NCBI GenBank assembly: GCA_023437485.1
Contig: JAEZGB010000089.1
Span: forward strand, 1 to 13,087
Direction of reading: 5' to 3'
DNA length: 13,087 nucleotides
Source: Bacteroidota bacterium
GTDB taxonomy: Bacteria > Bacteroidota > Bacteroidia > Flavobacteriales > Flavobacteriaceae
The notes under the pieces are model-generated. The model was given only the letters and a program-made list of their open reading frames with translations. It did no database searches and was not told where the DNA came from. A program made the translations under genes and the position numbers. Below are positions 1-7,281 of the stretch, in pieces. Each line of letters starts with the position of its first letter. Positions within the stretch are counted from its first letter, which is position 1.

Positions 1-606
1 GTGGGTGATTTTTCCAATGCAATTGAAGCGAAGAACTGCATGTCGGTCCACACTGTTGACCTGATCTTCCTTGACATCGAGATGCCCGTAATCAGCGGGT
101 TTGATTTCCTGGACGGCCTTAAGGTCAAACCACAGATCATTTTTATCACTTCCAAAGCCGAATACGCGCTTAAGGCTTTTGATTATGATGCGACCGACTA
201 TCTCCAGAAACCTATTGCACTGGACCGCTTCAACGCCTCGGTTAAACGCGCTATGGACTTCCACCTTTTGAAAAAGGAAAACCAGGAAGAAGACGGGGAG
301 CACATCTTTATCAAGTCAAACCTGAAAAAGCTTAAGGTGTTCACCAACAAAATCAAGTGGATCGAAGCTTATGGCGATTACGTCAAAGTGGTGACTGAGG
401 AAGATTCTAACCTGGTACTCTCAACGATGAAGTCATTCGAGAAAGACTTGTCAAAAGACAAATTCATCCGGGTGCACAAATCCTACATCATCAACATTGA
501 CAAAGTAGAAAGGTTCAACTCAAAATTTGCCGAAATAGGGATAACAAAAATACCATTGAGCCGCAACAAGAAAGAAGACCTTGTGCGTGCATTGGCTATC
601 GCCTAA
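1..606 (+). CDS. LytTR-family response regulator, 5' end cut off by window edge
   Basis: This is the C-terminal 201 residues of a two-component response regulator: a CheY-like receiver followed by a LytTR DNA-binding domain. In window numbering the receiver keeps the phosphoacceptor Asp25 in FLDIEMP, the switch Thr50 in IIFITS, and Lys70-Pro71 in YLQKP. The acidic pair and first helix that normally precede these (about 30 residues) lie left of the window. The leading GTG is therefore almost certainly an internal Val codon and not the start. The LytTR domain spans about residues 101-195 and includes the family-typical stretches KWIEAYGDYVKV and FIRVHKSYIINID. LytTR regulators usually work with a membrane histidine kinase and bind direct repeats upstream of their targets; no kinase is visible here. 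The TAA stop overlaps the priA stop by 4 nt. An intrinsic terminator follows about 50 nt downstream, inside priA. Confidence 0.95.
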   Translation: MGDFSNAIEAKNCMSVHTVDLIFLDIEMPVISGFDFLDGLKVKPQIIFITSKAEYALKAFDYDATDYLQKPIALDRFNASVKRAMDFHLLKKENQEEDGEHIFIKSNLKKLKVFTNKIKWIEAYGDYVKVVTEEDSNLVLSTMKSFEKDLSKDKFIRVHKSYIINIDKVERFNSKFAEIGITKIPLSRNKKEDLVRALAIA

Positions 607-3035
607 TAGACATCGACGTTTATCGTGACCTTGATGGCTCGATATTGCGAAACCGCCTCAAAACTATCCAGCATTCTGCGGATAGTTTTTTTTATGGCCT
701 CAAGAGACATGCCCGGGGGAATTTTGACCAGGACCGTGCGAAGGTATTCATTGCGAATGCGCCCCACAGGCGGTTCCTCTGGGCCTAAAACCGGCATGTC
801 CAGCCCGCTTCGGAGCACACCGGTAAGCCAGGTGGCGCCTGATACCAATTTTTCAAAATCGCGGCACCTGAGCGTGAGTTTGATAAGTTTGTAAAAGGGC
901 GGGTATCGATATGCCTGGCGTTCGGACAGCTGGTCGCGGTACATCCCCAGATAGTCATGCGCCACAACCTGCCGGATGATAGGATGCGCTGGATTATAAG
1001 TCTGTATCAAAACCTTGCCCTCGCCTGCCCTCCCGGCACGCCCGGCCACCTGTTCCATCATTTGGAAAGAGCGTTCAAACGCCCTGAAATCAGGATGGTA
1101 AAGCATATTGTCGGCATTCATGATCCCAACCAGCGACACGCTGTCAAAATCCAGCCCCTTGGCCAGCATTTGCGTTCCCACCAGAATATCGGCTTCGCGG
1201 TTGCGAAAGGTGTCGATGATACGCTCAAAACCATATTTGCCGCGCGTGGTATCCTGATCCATCCGGATGGATTTTGCTTCGGGGAAGATTGTGGAAAGCT
1301 CCAGTTGGATCTGTTCGGTCCCAAAACCCTTGGTGGTAAGCTCCACACTGGAACAGGCATGGCAGTGCGTGGGCATCGCCATGGCAAACCCGCAGTAATG
1401 GCACCGCAGCTGGTTGCGCGATTTGTGATAGGTCAAACTCACGTCACACTGCCGGCATTGCGGGACGTTACCGCAGGTCAGACACTCCACAACGGGAGAA
1501 TAGCCCCGGCGGTTCTGGAAAAGAATCACCTGTTTCTTTGCCGATAACTCTGATGTGATGTGTTCAATTAAAGTGTCGCTAAAGTGTCCCGTCATTTTCT
1601 TGCGGAAATATTTGTCTTTAAGATCCACGAGTTCAATGTCAGGCATCGGCGCATCGGCATAACGGCGGCTCAGGGTGGTAAGCGCGTACTTGCCCGTTTG
1701 CGAATTGTGATAGGTTTCGATGGCGGGAGTAGCGCTTCCCAGGACCACCTTTGCCCCGTGCATTTTTGCCAGCACAATGGCGGCGTCGCGCGCATGGTAA
1801 CGCGGTGCCGGGTCCTGCTGACGGAACATCTGTTCGTGCTCCTCATCAACAATCACTAGCCCCAATTGCTGAAACGGCAGGAAAAGTGCCGAGCGCGCCC
1901 CAATGATCACGCGCGCCGAATCGGCATTTTCCAGTGTGCGGTTCCAGGCCTCGATACGCTCGCTGTTGCTGTACTTGGAATGGTAAACCGTGACCTGGTT
2001 GCCAAAATGGCGGGTCAAACGGCCAACAAGTTGTGCGGTAAGGGCAATTTCGGGCAACAGATAGAGGACCTGTTTCCCGGTTGCGATGCTTTTTGCGATC
2101 AGGTTGATGTATATCTCGGTCTTTCCGCTTGATGTAACTCCGTGCAGCAGGGCAACGTCTTTTTGTTCCAGCCCGGTGTTGATGGATTCCATCGCCGCTT
2201 TTTGCGCGTCGGTGAGGATCGGCAAACCGGACTCGGCATCGTCAAAAACAACGCGGTCCTGGCTAATTTCATAGGTTTCAAGTATCCCTTTGACGGCCAG
2301 CGACCGAAGCACCGCCGAATTAACCGAAGCGGTTTCCATCAATTCCTTCGCCCTGACGGGCTTTTTGCCTGCCGACAATTGGAAGTATGCCATGACCGCC
2401 TCCCGTTGCTTGCCCGCGTTTTTGAGCAGTTCCATCAGCGACTGCAGATCATTGCTGCACTGCTCGCTCAAGCGGTAGTATTTTTCGACCTTGGGCTTGT
2501 AGGCGTCGGTAATTTCTTCCCGAAGGGTGGCCACCTGCTTTTCCAACAAGTTCCGGATAACGGGGAACACGCTTTTTCGGCCGAGGATTGCGGCGATTTC
2601 TTCAAGCTTGAGCGCCGATTGCTGGGTGAGCGCCTGGTAGACCAAAAATTCATCATCGCCTAATTGCGAAGTATTGACCACGCCCGGCGAAAGCGAAATG
2701 ATGGTCTCGCTTTCCAGCAACAATGCCGAGGGAAGCGCGCCGCGGTACACATCGCCGATTGCGCACATATAGTAGGAGGCAATCCATTGCCAATGCTCCA
2801 GTTGTATTGCGGTAACCGCAGGCTTTTCGTCCAGGATATGATCGATGTCGCGTGCCTGGTAATTTTCGGGCGGGTTCTGATGGAGCGAACTCACCACGGC
2901 CGTATAGAGCTTATTGCGGCCAAAGGGCACGGCAACGCGCATTCCGGGTTTGATGAAATCATATTCGGCTTGGGTAACGCTATAGGTAAAGGTCCGGTGC
3001 AGGGCCAGCGGGAGTATCGCTTCGATATAGAACAT
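603..3035 (-). CDS. priA: Primosomal protein N' (replication restart helicase PriA)
   Basis: PriA is a 3'-5' superfamily 2 helicase that recognises abandoned forks and starts reloading of the replicative helicase. At 810 residues it is longer than the E. coli protein (732), as is usual in Bacteroidota. An N-terminal fork-DNA-binding domain covers roughly 1-100 and a winged-helix region roughly 125-260. Helicase lobe 1 carries Walker A GVTSSGKTE (299-307) and the DEEH box (397-400). Lobe 2 carries all eight zinc-binding cysteines (C518, C521, C527, C530, C545, C548, C558, C561) with the spacing of the family. It also has GTQMLAKGLDF (620-630) and motif VI QVAGRAGR (662-669). Every key motif is intact. 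The ATG start is 3 nt after the DUF2147 stop with no Shine-Dalgarno, so it is probably cotranscribed with the two upstream genes. The TAG stop overlaps the LytTR stop. Confidence 0.98.
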   Translation of the reverse strand: MFYIEAILPLALHRTFTYSVTQAEYDFIKPGMRVAVPFGRNKLYTAVVSSLHQNPPENYQARDIDHILDEKPAVTAIQLEHWQWIASYYMCAIGDVYRGALPSALLLESETIISLSPGVVNTSQLGDDEFLVYQALTQQSALKLEEIAAILGRKSVFPVIRNLLEKQVATLREEITDAYKPKVEKYYRLSEQCSNDLQSLMELLKNAGKQREAVMAYFQLSAGKKPVRAKELMETASVNSAVLRSLAVKGILETYEISQDRVVFDDAESGLPILTDAQKAAMESINTGLEQKDVALLHGVTSSGKTEIYINLIAKSIATGKQVLYLLPEIALTAQLVGRLTRHFGNQVTVYHSKYSNSERIEAWNRTLENADSARVIIGARSALFLPFQQLGLVIVDEEHEQMFRQQDPAPRYHARDAAIVLAKMHGAKVVLGSATPAIETYHNSQTGKYALTTLSRRYADAPMPDIELVDLKDKYFRKKMTGHFSDTLIEHITSELSAKKQVILFQNRRGYSPVVECLTCGNVPQCRQCDVSLTYHKSRNQLRCHYCGFAMAMPTHCHACSSVELTTKGFGTEQIQLELSTIFPEAKSIRMDQDTTRGKYGFERIIDTFRNREADILVGTQMLAKGLDFDSVSLVGIMNADNMLYHPDFRAFERSFQMMEQVAGRAGRAGEGKVLIQTYNPAHPIIRQVVAHDYLGMYRDQLSERQAYRYPPFYKLIKLTLRCRDFEKLVSGATWLTGVLRSGLDMPVLGPEEPPVGRIRNEYLRTVLVKIPPGMSLEAIKKTIRRMLDSFEAVSQYRAIKVTINVDVY
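660..693 (+). terminator. Intrinsic terminator for the LytTR gene, embedded in priA
   Basis: The left arm AAAACTATCC (660-669) pairs perfectly with GGATAGTTTT (680-689), and the T-run continues to 693 (8 T in total, 686-693). Inside the 10-nt loop, GCA (671-673) can pair with TGC (677-679), leaving A670 as a bulge. The hairpin-plus-U-tract order works only for plus-strand transcription. It begins 54 nt after the LytTR stop codon. The same bases encode part of the PriA C-terminus on the other strand. Confidence 0.75.
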
Positions 3036-3038
3036 GAT

Positions 3039-3476
3039 CTAGTTTTTCACCCTGTGCCAGTATTGGGTCCGCCCCAAAAGCGGAACGCCAATGTAACCGC
3101 GCACTTTGAGCCTGTCTTGCGACTCGAGGCTGATGGAACATTTGTAAAGTTTTCCGTGTTTGGGGTCAAGGATTCGGCCGCCGGAGTATTCCAGCCCGTC
3201 CTTTACCAGCCCTTTGATTACGGTGAGCCCGATAATGGGTTTCCCCCGATCTTCACCCGGACAATTTTCGCAAAATTTTCCACGGCTTTTGGGATCAAGA
3301 ATATCGATGACCCTTCCGTAAAACCTGCCCTTTCTTTCAAAAATTTCCACTATTGAAATCGGTTTGCCCGAATGATCGTCAATGGTTTTCCACTTTCCCG
3401 TCACCCCGTGCTGCGCCCAGGAGAAAATCCCGGAGAGCACTATTGCCGCCATCGTCATACTGGTTGCCATCGCCAT
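3039..3476 (-). CDS. DUF2147 family exported protein
   Basis: This 145-residue protein matches the DUF2147 family, small periplasmic or secreted proteins of unknown function predicted to be beta-rich. Family-typical stretches are GKWKTIDD (27-34), GGRILDP (99-105), LKVRGYIG (123-130) and LGRTQYW (134-140). It also has a C69-x-x-C72 pair (CENC), common in the Bacteroidota members. The N-terminus is hydrophobic and ends in SWAQ at about residue 22, consistent with a signal peptide. It is odd in having no Lys or Arg before the hydrophobic core. The frame stays open upstream into the preceding gene, and the in-frame Met codons at residues 3, 7 and 9 are alternative starts, so the exact start is uncertain. 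It lies 37 nt after the YihY-type gene and 3 nt before priA on the same strand, suggesting one transcript. The function is unknown. Confidence 0.88.
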   Translation of the reverse strand: MAMATSMTMAAIVLSGIFSWAQHGVTGKWKTIDDHSGKPISIVEIFERKGRFYGRVIDILDPKSRGKFCENCPGEDRGKPIIGLTVIKGLVKDGLEYSGGRILDPKHGKLYKCSISLESQDRLKVRGYIGVPLLGRTQYWHRVKN

Positions 3477-3513
3477 ATCTTTAGCATCTAAAAATAAGCA
3501 AAATGCGGCCAGG

Positions 3514-4446
3514 TCAGCCGGGTGTGAACAAGTTTTTTCGCTTTAAGCGGTTGATCGCGGCATTGAGTTCGAATCCGAGCAATAGTACGATGCAATTGAG
3601 CCAGATGTAGAACATCATGATCAGCAAAGTCCCGATGGAACCGTACAGTTCATTGTAATTGGAAAACCGTACCACCCAAATCCCAAAAAAATACGACGAG
3701 ATCACAATCAATATGGTGCTAAAAACCGAACCCACTGAAATAAACGACCGTTTCCCCGTATGCTTGGTCCCGAACTTGAGCATCAGCGAGGTGGTCATCA
3801 GGATCATCAGGATCACAAATGCATACCGGCCCATCTCCAGGACCTGGATCTTTTCACTGAAAATGTTCTGGATCTTGGTGATCTGCAAAAACACTTCAAA
3901 GACCACTATGATCGCAACGGTAAACAAAAGCAGGAAAGACATCACCAGCGACATGGCGAGGGCAACAAAATACTGCCTGAAGAACCCGCGCTTGATCAAT
4001 ACGTGGTGCGAGGTCTCAAAACCGCCAAGAATTGAATTCAGCCCGTTGGCCATCAGGAAAATCGACAGTACAAAACCCGTTGACAAAAGGCTGCTCTGGC
4101 TGTTGTTGAGGATGTCATGAAGGATGGCCGACACCGCATCATAGGTATTGGGCGGGACATTTGCTTCGACAAAATTCAGGAAATCATCCTGAAATCCCGG
4201 AATCGGGATAAACGGAATCAGGTTGAGTATGAAGAGCGCAAAGGGAAAAATCGACATAAAAAAGCTGAACGCGATGGCCGCCGCACGGTAAGTAAGCGCG
4301 CTTTCGGCGATGCCCAAAACGTAGATTTCCAACAACTCATATAGCGTCAGACCCTGCAGCCATGGCAACTTTACGGCCTTAAGGCCCCGCGCCAAGCTGC
4401 GCACCACGGGAATGGTCTCGAGTTTTTCTTCAATTTCCTTGGACAC
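3514..4446 (-). CDS. YihY/virulence factor BrkB family (UPF0761) inner-membrane protein
   Basis: This 310-residue polytopic membrane protein belongs to the YihY/BrkB family, once misnamed ribonuclease BN; its biochemical role is not settled. About six membrane segments can be seen, near residues 53-80, 120-138, 158-187, 207-224, 235-256 and 268-293. Family hallmarks are ALTYRAAAIAFSFFMSIFPF near 50-69 and the last segment, YGSIGTLLIMMFYIWLN (268-284), followed by GFELNAAINR (291-300). Both termini are charged. The start is GTG: an in-frame TAG lies 15 nt upstream and no ATG lies between them. The gene appears to lead the YihY-DUF2147-priA transcript. A one-mismatch -7-like box (TACTTTAG on the minus strand, about 4462-4469) sits just upstream, but no good -33 element accompanies it. 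Confidence 0.93.
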   Translation of the reverse strand: MSKEIEEKLETIPVVRSLARGLKAVKLPWLQGLTLYELLEIYVLGIAESALTYRAAAIAFSFFMSIFPFALFILNLIPFIPIPGFQDDFLNFVEANVPPNTYDAVSAILHDILNNSQSSLLSTGFVLSIFLMANGLNSILGGFETSHHVLIKRGFFRQYFVALAMSLVMSFLLLFTVAIIVVFEVFLQITKIQNIFSEKIQVLEMGRYAFVILMILMTTSLMLKFGTKHTGKRSFISVGSVFSTILIVISSYFFGIWVVRFSNYNELYGSIGTLLIMMFYIWLNCIVLLLGFELNAAINRLKRKNLFTPG

Positions 4447-4647
4447 TGCTGGGAATTTGTGCTAAAGTAAGGCATTCATCAGAAAACAGGAAAGATGTTC
4501 GAAAGGGATTGGCGTGTTTATATTTAAATAATTAACAGTCAATTACTTATAAGCAAAACATATAAGATATTCATGGGAATTGTATAAAGGCGGCCGAAAT
4601 TTTATAAGGAATTTTGATAGGAACAAACCAATCTAATTGTACATACC

Positions 4648-6153
4648 ATGAAAAAAATTATTTACCTCTCGATTTTGTGGTTCGGCCTCTGGGCCAACGC
4701 GCAAACCCAGACAGTTTCCTACACGGCACACAATCAGGACATTGCCAACCCCGAACGCGGGTTTTACAAGCACACCGAGACCCATTCGGGCAATTACAGC
4801 TTTTTGTCCCAATCCCAGCTGGAAGGCTACCGGCAACAAAACATCACGCTGATCATTCGGATTTTTTACCTGGAAAGTTTTATCAACTCGCCCATCTCAC
4901 AAACGTTTCTCAACAATATGCAAACTGATTTCAACACTATCCGTAACAGCGGGGTCAAAACAATCATCAGGTTTGCCTACAGCGACAACAACCCCAGTGC
5001 CGAGCCCAAGGACGCCCCAAAACACATCATCCTGCAGCACATTCTCCAACTCCAAAGCACCATTTACAACAATCGCGACGTGATCAATTCGCTACAGGTG
5101 GGCTTTATTGGAATTTACGGCGAATGGTACACGAGCGATAATTTTGGTACCGGCAACAGCAACCTCACTACCCAGAACCTCATTGACCGGCAGGAGGTCC
5201 TGCTCTCGGTCCTGGAAAACTTTGGCTGGGACATCCAGATACAGGTGCGCACGCCCAGAATCAAGCAAAATGTATTTGGATCAACACCCATCAGCCTTCT
5301 GGAGGCCTACAACCTGACGGTCCTCAAGGCGCGTGTTGGGCATTATAACGACTGTTTCCTGGCCGACGCCACCGACTACGGGACTTTTAACAACGAATCG
5401 GAACGGGCTTACCTGCAGGCCGAAACCATGTATACCGTGAACGGCGGCGAGACCTGCGTGGTGAGCGAATACACTACATGCAGCAACGCGCTTTTCCGGT
5501 TGGACCAGTACAATTTTGACTTTTTGAATATCGACTACAAAGAAGAAGTGATTGATATTTTTCAGTCGCAGGGATGTTTTGACGAGATCAAAAAAAGGCT
5601 CGGTTACCGATTTGAACTTATTTCGGCCAGCCTTTCGCCCACCAACCTGGTGATAAACCTTCGCAACACCGGTTTTGGCCACCTTGCCAATGAGCGGAGG
5701 TCCTATATCATTTACCGCAATGTGGATACCGGCGACGAAACTTCGCTTCAGATTGACGGCGACGCACGCCTGTGGCTAAAGGGCACCACCTATTCAATCA
5801 CCCAGAATATTCCGGTTTTGCCCGCCGGCACCTATGACCTCTTCCTGCACTTGCCCGACGTCCACCACGATGTGATGGGCCTCGACGAGCGGTACTCAGT
5901 GCGGTTTGCCAACCAAGACGTTTGGGAGCCCGAAACCGGTTACAACAAACTTTTTCTGCAGCTCACCGTAGAGCCGCTTTCCATCAAGGATTTTGTGGCC
6001 GGTGCCAATTCGGGCCAATATACCATCGAACTCTTTGACATGAACGGGCGGAAAATTTCGCGCAATGACCTGGAATACCTGCCACGCGGAATCTATGTCC
6101 TGCGCCGTACTTTTACCACAGGTGAAATTGAAACCCGCAAGGTTGCCCTATGA
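4648..6153 (+). CDS. Secreted DUF4874/DUF4832 protein with T9SS-like C-terminal sorting tail
   Basis: This 501-residue exported protein starts with a clear signal peptide (MKK, hydrophobic core, ANA cleavage after about residue 18). The N-terminal half matches DUF4874, with the signature NPERGFY (34-40) and GIYGEW (155-160). The part from about 215 to 440 matches DUF4832, with GYRFEL (319-324) and a beta-rich end. These two domains usually occur together. The GxYGEW glutamate at the end of a strand resembles the acid residue of TIM-barrel glycoside hydrolases, but a carbohydrate role is inference. The last roughly 45 residues (ELFDMNGRKI, LPRGIYVL, ending RKVAL) look like a type A type IX secretion sorting domain, so the protein is probably exported across the outer membrane and anchored or released. 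It is a single plus-strand gene between minus-strand housekeeping genes. Its TGA stop directly abuts that of nadC. The 201-bp AT-rich upstream region (4447-4647) holds no clear TAnnTTTG promoter. Confidence 0.85.
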   Translation: MKKIIYLSILWFGLWANAQTQTVSYTAHNQDIANPERGFYKHTETHSGNYSFLSQSQLEGYRQQNITLIIRIFYLESFINSPISQTFLNNMQTDFNTIRNSGVKTIIRFAYSDNNPSAEPKDAPKHIILQHILQLQSTIYNNRDVINSLQVGFIGIYGEWYTSDNFGTGNSNLTTQNLIDRQEVLLSVLENFGWDIQIQVRTPRIKQNVFGSTPISLLEAYNLTVLKARVGHYNDCFLADATDYGTFNNESERAYLQAETMYTVNGGETCVVSEYTTCSNALFRLDQYNFDFLNIDYKEEVIDIFQSQGCFDEIKKRLGYRFELISASLSPTNLVINLRNTGFGHLANERRSYIIYRNVDTGDETSLQIDGDARLWLKGTTYSITQNIPVLPAGTYDLFLHLPDVHHDVMGLDERYSVRFANQDVWEPETGYNKLFLQLTVEPLSIKDFVAGANSGQYTIELFDMNGRKISRNDLEYLPRGIYVLRRTFTTGEIETRKVAL

Positions 6154-7011
6154 TCAAAATGCCTTGAGGCTCATATCCATATTATAAACTGAATGGGTGA
6201 GCGCGCCTGATGAAATGTAATCCACGCCGCATTCGGCATATTGCCGGATGGTTTTTTCATTGATGTTCCCGCTGGATTCGGTCAGGCACTGCTCCCCTAT
6301 GAGTTTTACCGCCTCTCGGGTCATGTCATAGCTGAAGTTGTCCAGCAATATCCGGTACACTCCGCCGGCGTCCAGGATTTCGGCAACCTCGGCAAGATCT
6401 CGTGCCTCGACGATGATTTTTAGGTCCAGATCATTCTGCCGCAAATACTCCCGCGTTTTGCTTATGGCGCCTGAGATTCCGCCTGCAAAATCGATGTGGT
6501 TGTCCTTGAGCATGATCATGTCATAGAGCGCAAAGCGATGATTTTCGCCCCCGCCGATGCTGACGGCCCATTTCTCTGCCGCCCGGAAATTGGGCGTGGT
6601 CTTGCGCGTGTCCAGAATTTTGGCCTTGGTCCCTTCCAGCAAATCTGCAAAATGGCGGGTTTTTGTCGCAATGGCCGACATCCGCTGCATCGAGTTGAGC
6701 AAAAGCCTCTCGGCGCCCAGGATGGACCTCGATGAGCCGTGAACGGTAAAGGCAATGTCCCCGTTATTCACTGGTGTGCCGTCGGGAATCAAAACCTCCA
6801 TTTCCAAACCAGGATCGACGGCCTGCAGAACCATTTGGGCAAATTCGACACCGGCAATGATTCCCGTGTCCTTTACCAGCAACCTGGCCCTTCCCCTGGC
6901 ATCGGCCGGAATGCACGCCAACGACGAATGATCGCCCGGCCCGATATCTTCGCGGATCCCGCCGTTGATAATGGTTTTAAGTTCGTGGAGGAAAGCGTCG
7001 GGAGAAATCAT
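6154..7011 (-). CDS. nadC: Nicotinate-nucleotide diphosphorylase (carboxylating), quinolinate phosphoribosyltransferase
   Basis: NadC converts quinolinate and PRPP to nicotinate mononucleotide, CO2 and pyrophosphate in de novo NAD synthesis in the cytosol. With the start chosen here it has 285 residues, the normal length. Signature stretches are EDIGPGDHSS (21-30), DTRKTTPNFR (134-143), GGGENHR (153-159), KDNH (169-172), VEARDL (201-206), LLDN (222-225), ESSGNI (245-250) and SSGALTHS (267-274). The substrate-binding Arg, His and Lys residues of the family are therefore present. The frame is open 20 codons further, to an ATG at 7071, but that extension is encoded by the intergenic repeat array and reads as low-complexity F/K/I-rich sequence. 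The ATG at 7011 is therefore preferred. Neither quinolinate synthase (nadA) nor nadB is nearby. A candidate promoter is at 7069-7101. The TGA stop abuts the stop of the opposing gene. Confidence 0.97.
   Translation of the reverse strand: MISPDAFLHELKTIINGGIREDIGPGDHSSLACIPADARGRARLLVKDTGIIAGVEFAQMVLQAVDPGLEMEVLIPDGTPVNNGDIAFTVHGSSRSILGAERLLLNSMQRMSAIATKTRHFADLLEGTKAKILDTRKTTPNFRAAEKWAVSIGGGENHRFALYDMIMLKDNHIDFAGGISGAISKTREYLRQNDLDLKIIVEARDLAEVAEILDAGGVYRILLDNFSYDMTREAVKLIGEQCLTESSGNINEKTIRQYAECGVDYISSGALTHSVYNMDMSLKAF
6230..6257 (+). terminator. Intrinsic terminator for the DUF4832 gene, embedded in nadC
   Basis: Arms 6230-6238 (CATTCGGCA) and 6242-6250 (TGCCGGATG) form a 9-bp stem with one G-U pair and a 3-nt TAT loop. 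One G (6251) and six T (6252-6257) follow. The polarity fits plus-strand transcription from the DUF4832 gene, whose stop is 76 nt upstream. The bases also encode part of the C-terminal region of NadC on the minus strand. Confidence 0.65.
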
Positions 7012-7013
7012 AG

Positions 7014-7045
7014 ATTTGAAAATTTGAAAATTTGGAAATTTGAAA
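7014..7045. repeat. Left 8-bp tandem array, one arm of a 26-bp perfect inverted repeat
   Basis: Four head-to-tail 8-bp units are visible: ATTTGAAA at 7014, 7022 and 7038, and ATTTGGAA at 7030. Bases 7022-7047 are the exact reverse complement of 7215-7240. Read in the nadC direction, the array ends 2 nt before the nadC start codon, so it would lie in the nadC leader if the candidate promoter is real. Confidence 0.9.
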
Positions 7046-7068
7046 ATTAATTTAAAAGGGCACCAGTA

Positions 7069-7101
7069 CAAATGTAATTGTATTATATCTGCGAATGCAA
7101 C
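7069..7101 (-). promoter_or_regulatory. Candidate nadC promoter
   Basis: On the minus strand, TACATTTG (7076-7069) fits the Bacteroidota -7 consensus TAnnTTTG exactly. GTTG (7101-7098), 21 nt further upstream, matches three of four bases of the -33 TTTG. The predicted leader of about 50-55 nt would carry the 8-bp repeat array. This is a pattern match only. Confidence 0.45.
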
Positions 7102-7150
7102 TATAAAAAATGATTGGATAGTTTCGACTTTTTGTCCTTTGTTCCTCCTC

Positions 7151-7164
7151 CATTTTCAAATTTC
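7151..7164. repeat. Isolated third copy of the intergenic repeat
   Basis: The 14 bases CATTTTCAAATTTC at 7151-7164 are identical to 7214-7227, the beginning of the right array. They include one TTTCAAAT unit in the same orientation as the right array. Confidence 0.75.
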
Positions 7165-7214
7165 GTCACTTAACTCCACCATGGTCCGTTCGTCCGGCTA
7201 CGCTCCGAATCCTC

Positions 7215-7256
7215 ATTTTCAAATTTCCAAATTTTCAAATTCCCTCATTTCCTCAT
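7215..7256. repeat. Right 8-bp array running into the rlmH -7 box
   Basis: Units of 8 bp start at 7217 (TTTCAAAT), 7225 (TTCCAAAT) and 7233 (TTTCAAAT). Two degenerate units in the same phase follow at 7241 (TCCCTCAT) and 7249 (TTCCTCAT). The next 8-mer in phase, at 7257, is the -7-like TACCTTTG. Bases 7215-7240 form a perfect 26-bp inverted repeat with 7022-7047, separated by 167 bp. Confidence 0.85.
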
Positions 7257-7264
7257 TACCTTTG
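7257..7264 (+). promoter_or_regulatory. Candidate rlmH -7 promoter box
   Basis: TACCTTTG fits the Bacteroidota -7 consensus TAnnTTTG exactly and lies 17 nt before the rlmH ATG, implying a very short leader. The expected -33 position falls within the repeat array, where the nearest match is TTTC (7233-7236), one base off. Confidence 0.5.
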
Positions 7265-7281
7265 CCCCCAACCCCTTCCCG

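Noticed and set aside
1..3. GTG at the first base as start of the response regulator
   Set aside because: The receiver would lack its first strand, first helix and acidic pair. The frame is simply cut by the window edge.
957..1547. Open frame of 196 codons on the plus strand, antisense to priA
   Set aside because: It lies wholly within the well-supported priA gene, has no recognisable domain, and fits a mirror frame of GC-rich coding sequence. The same holds for 2142-2663 and 2664-3356.
7014..7240. CRISPR array or MITE for the 8-bp repeats
   Set aside because: The units are contiguous 8-mers with no spacers, and no target-site duplication or transposase-like terminal sequence was seen around the 26-bp inverted repeat. 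A plain repeat annotation is safer.
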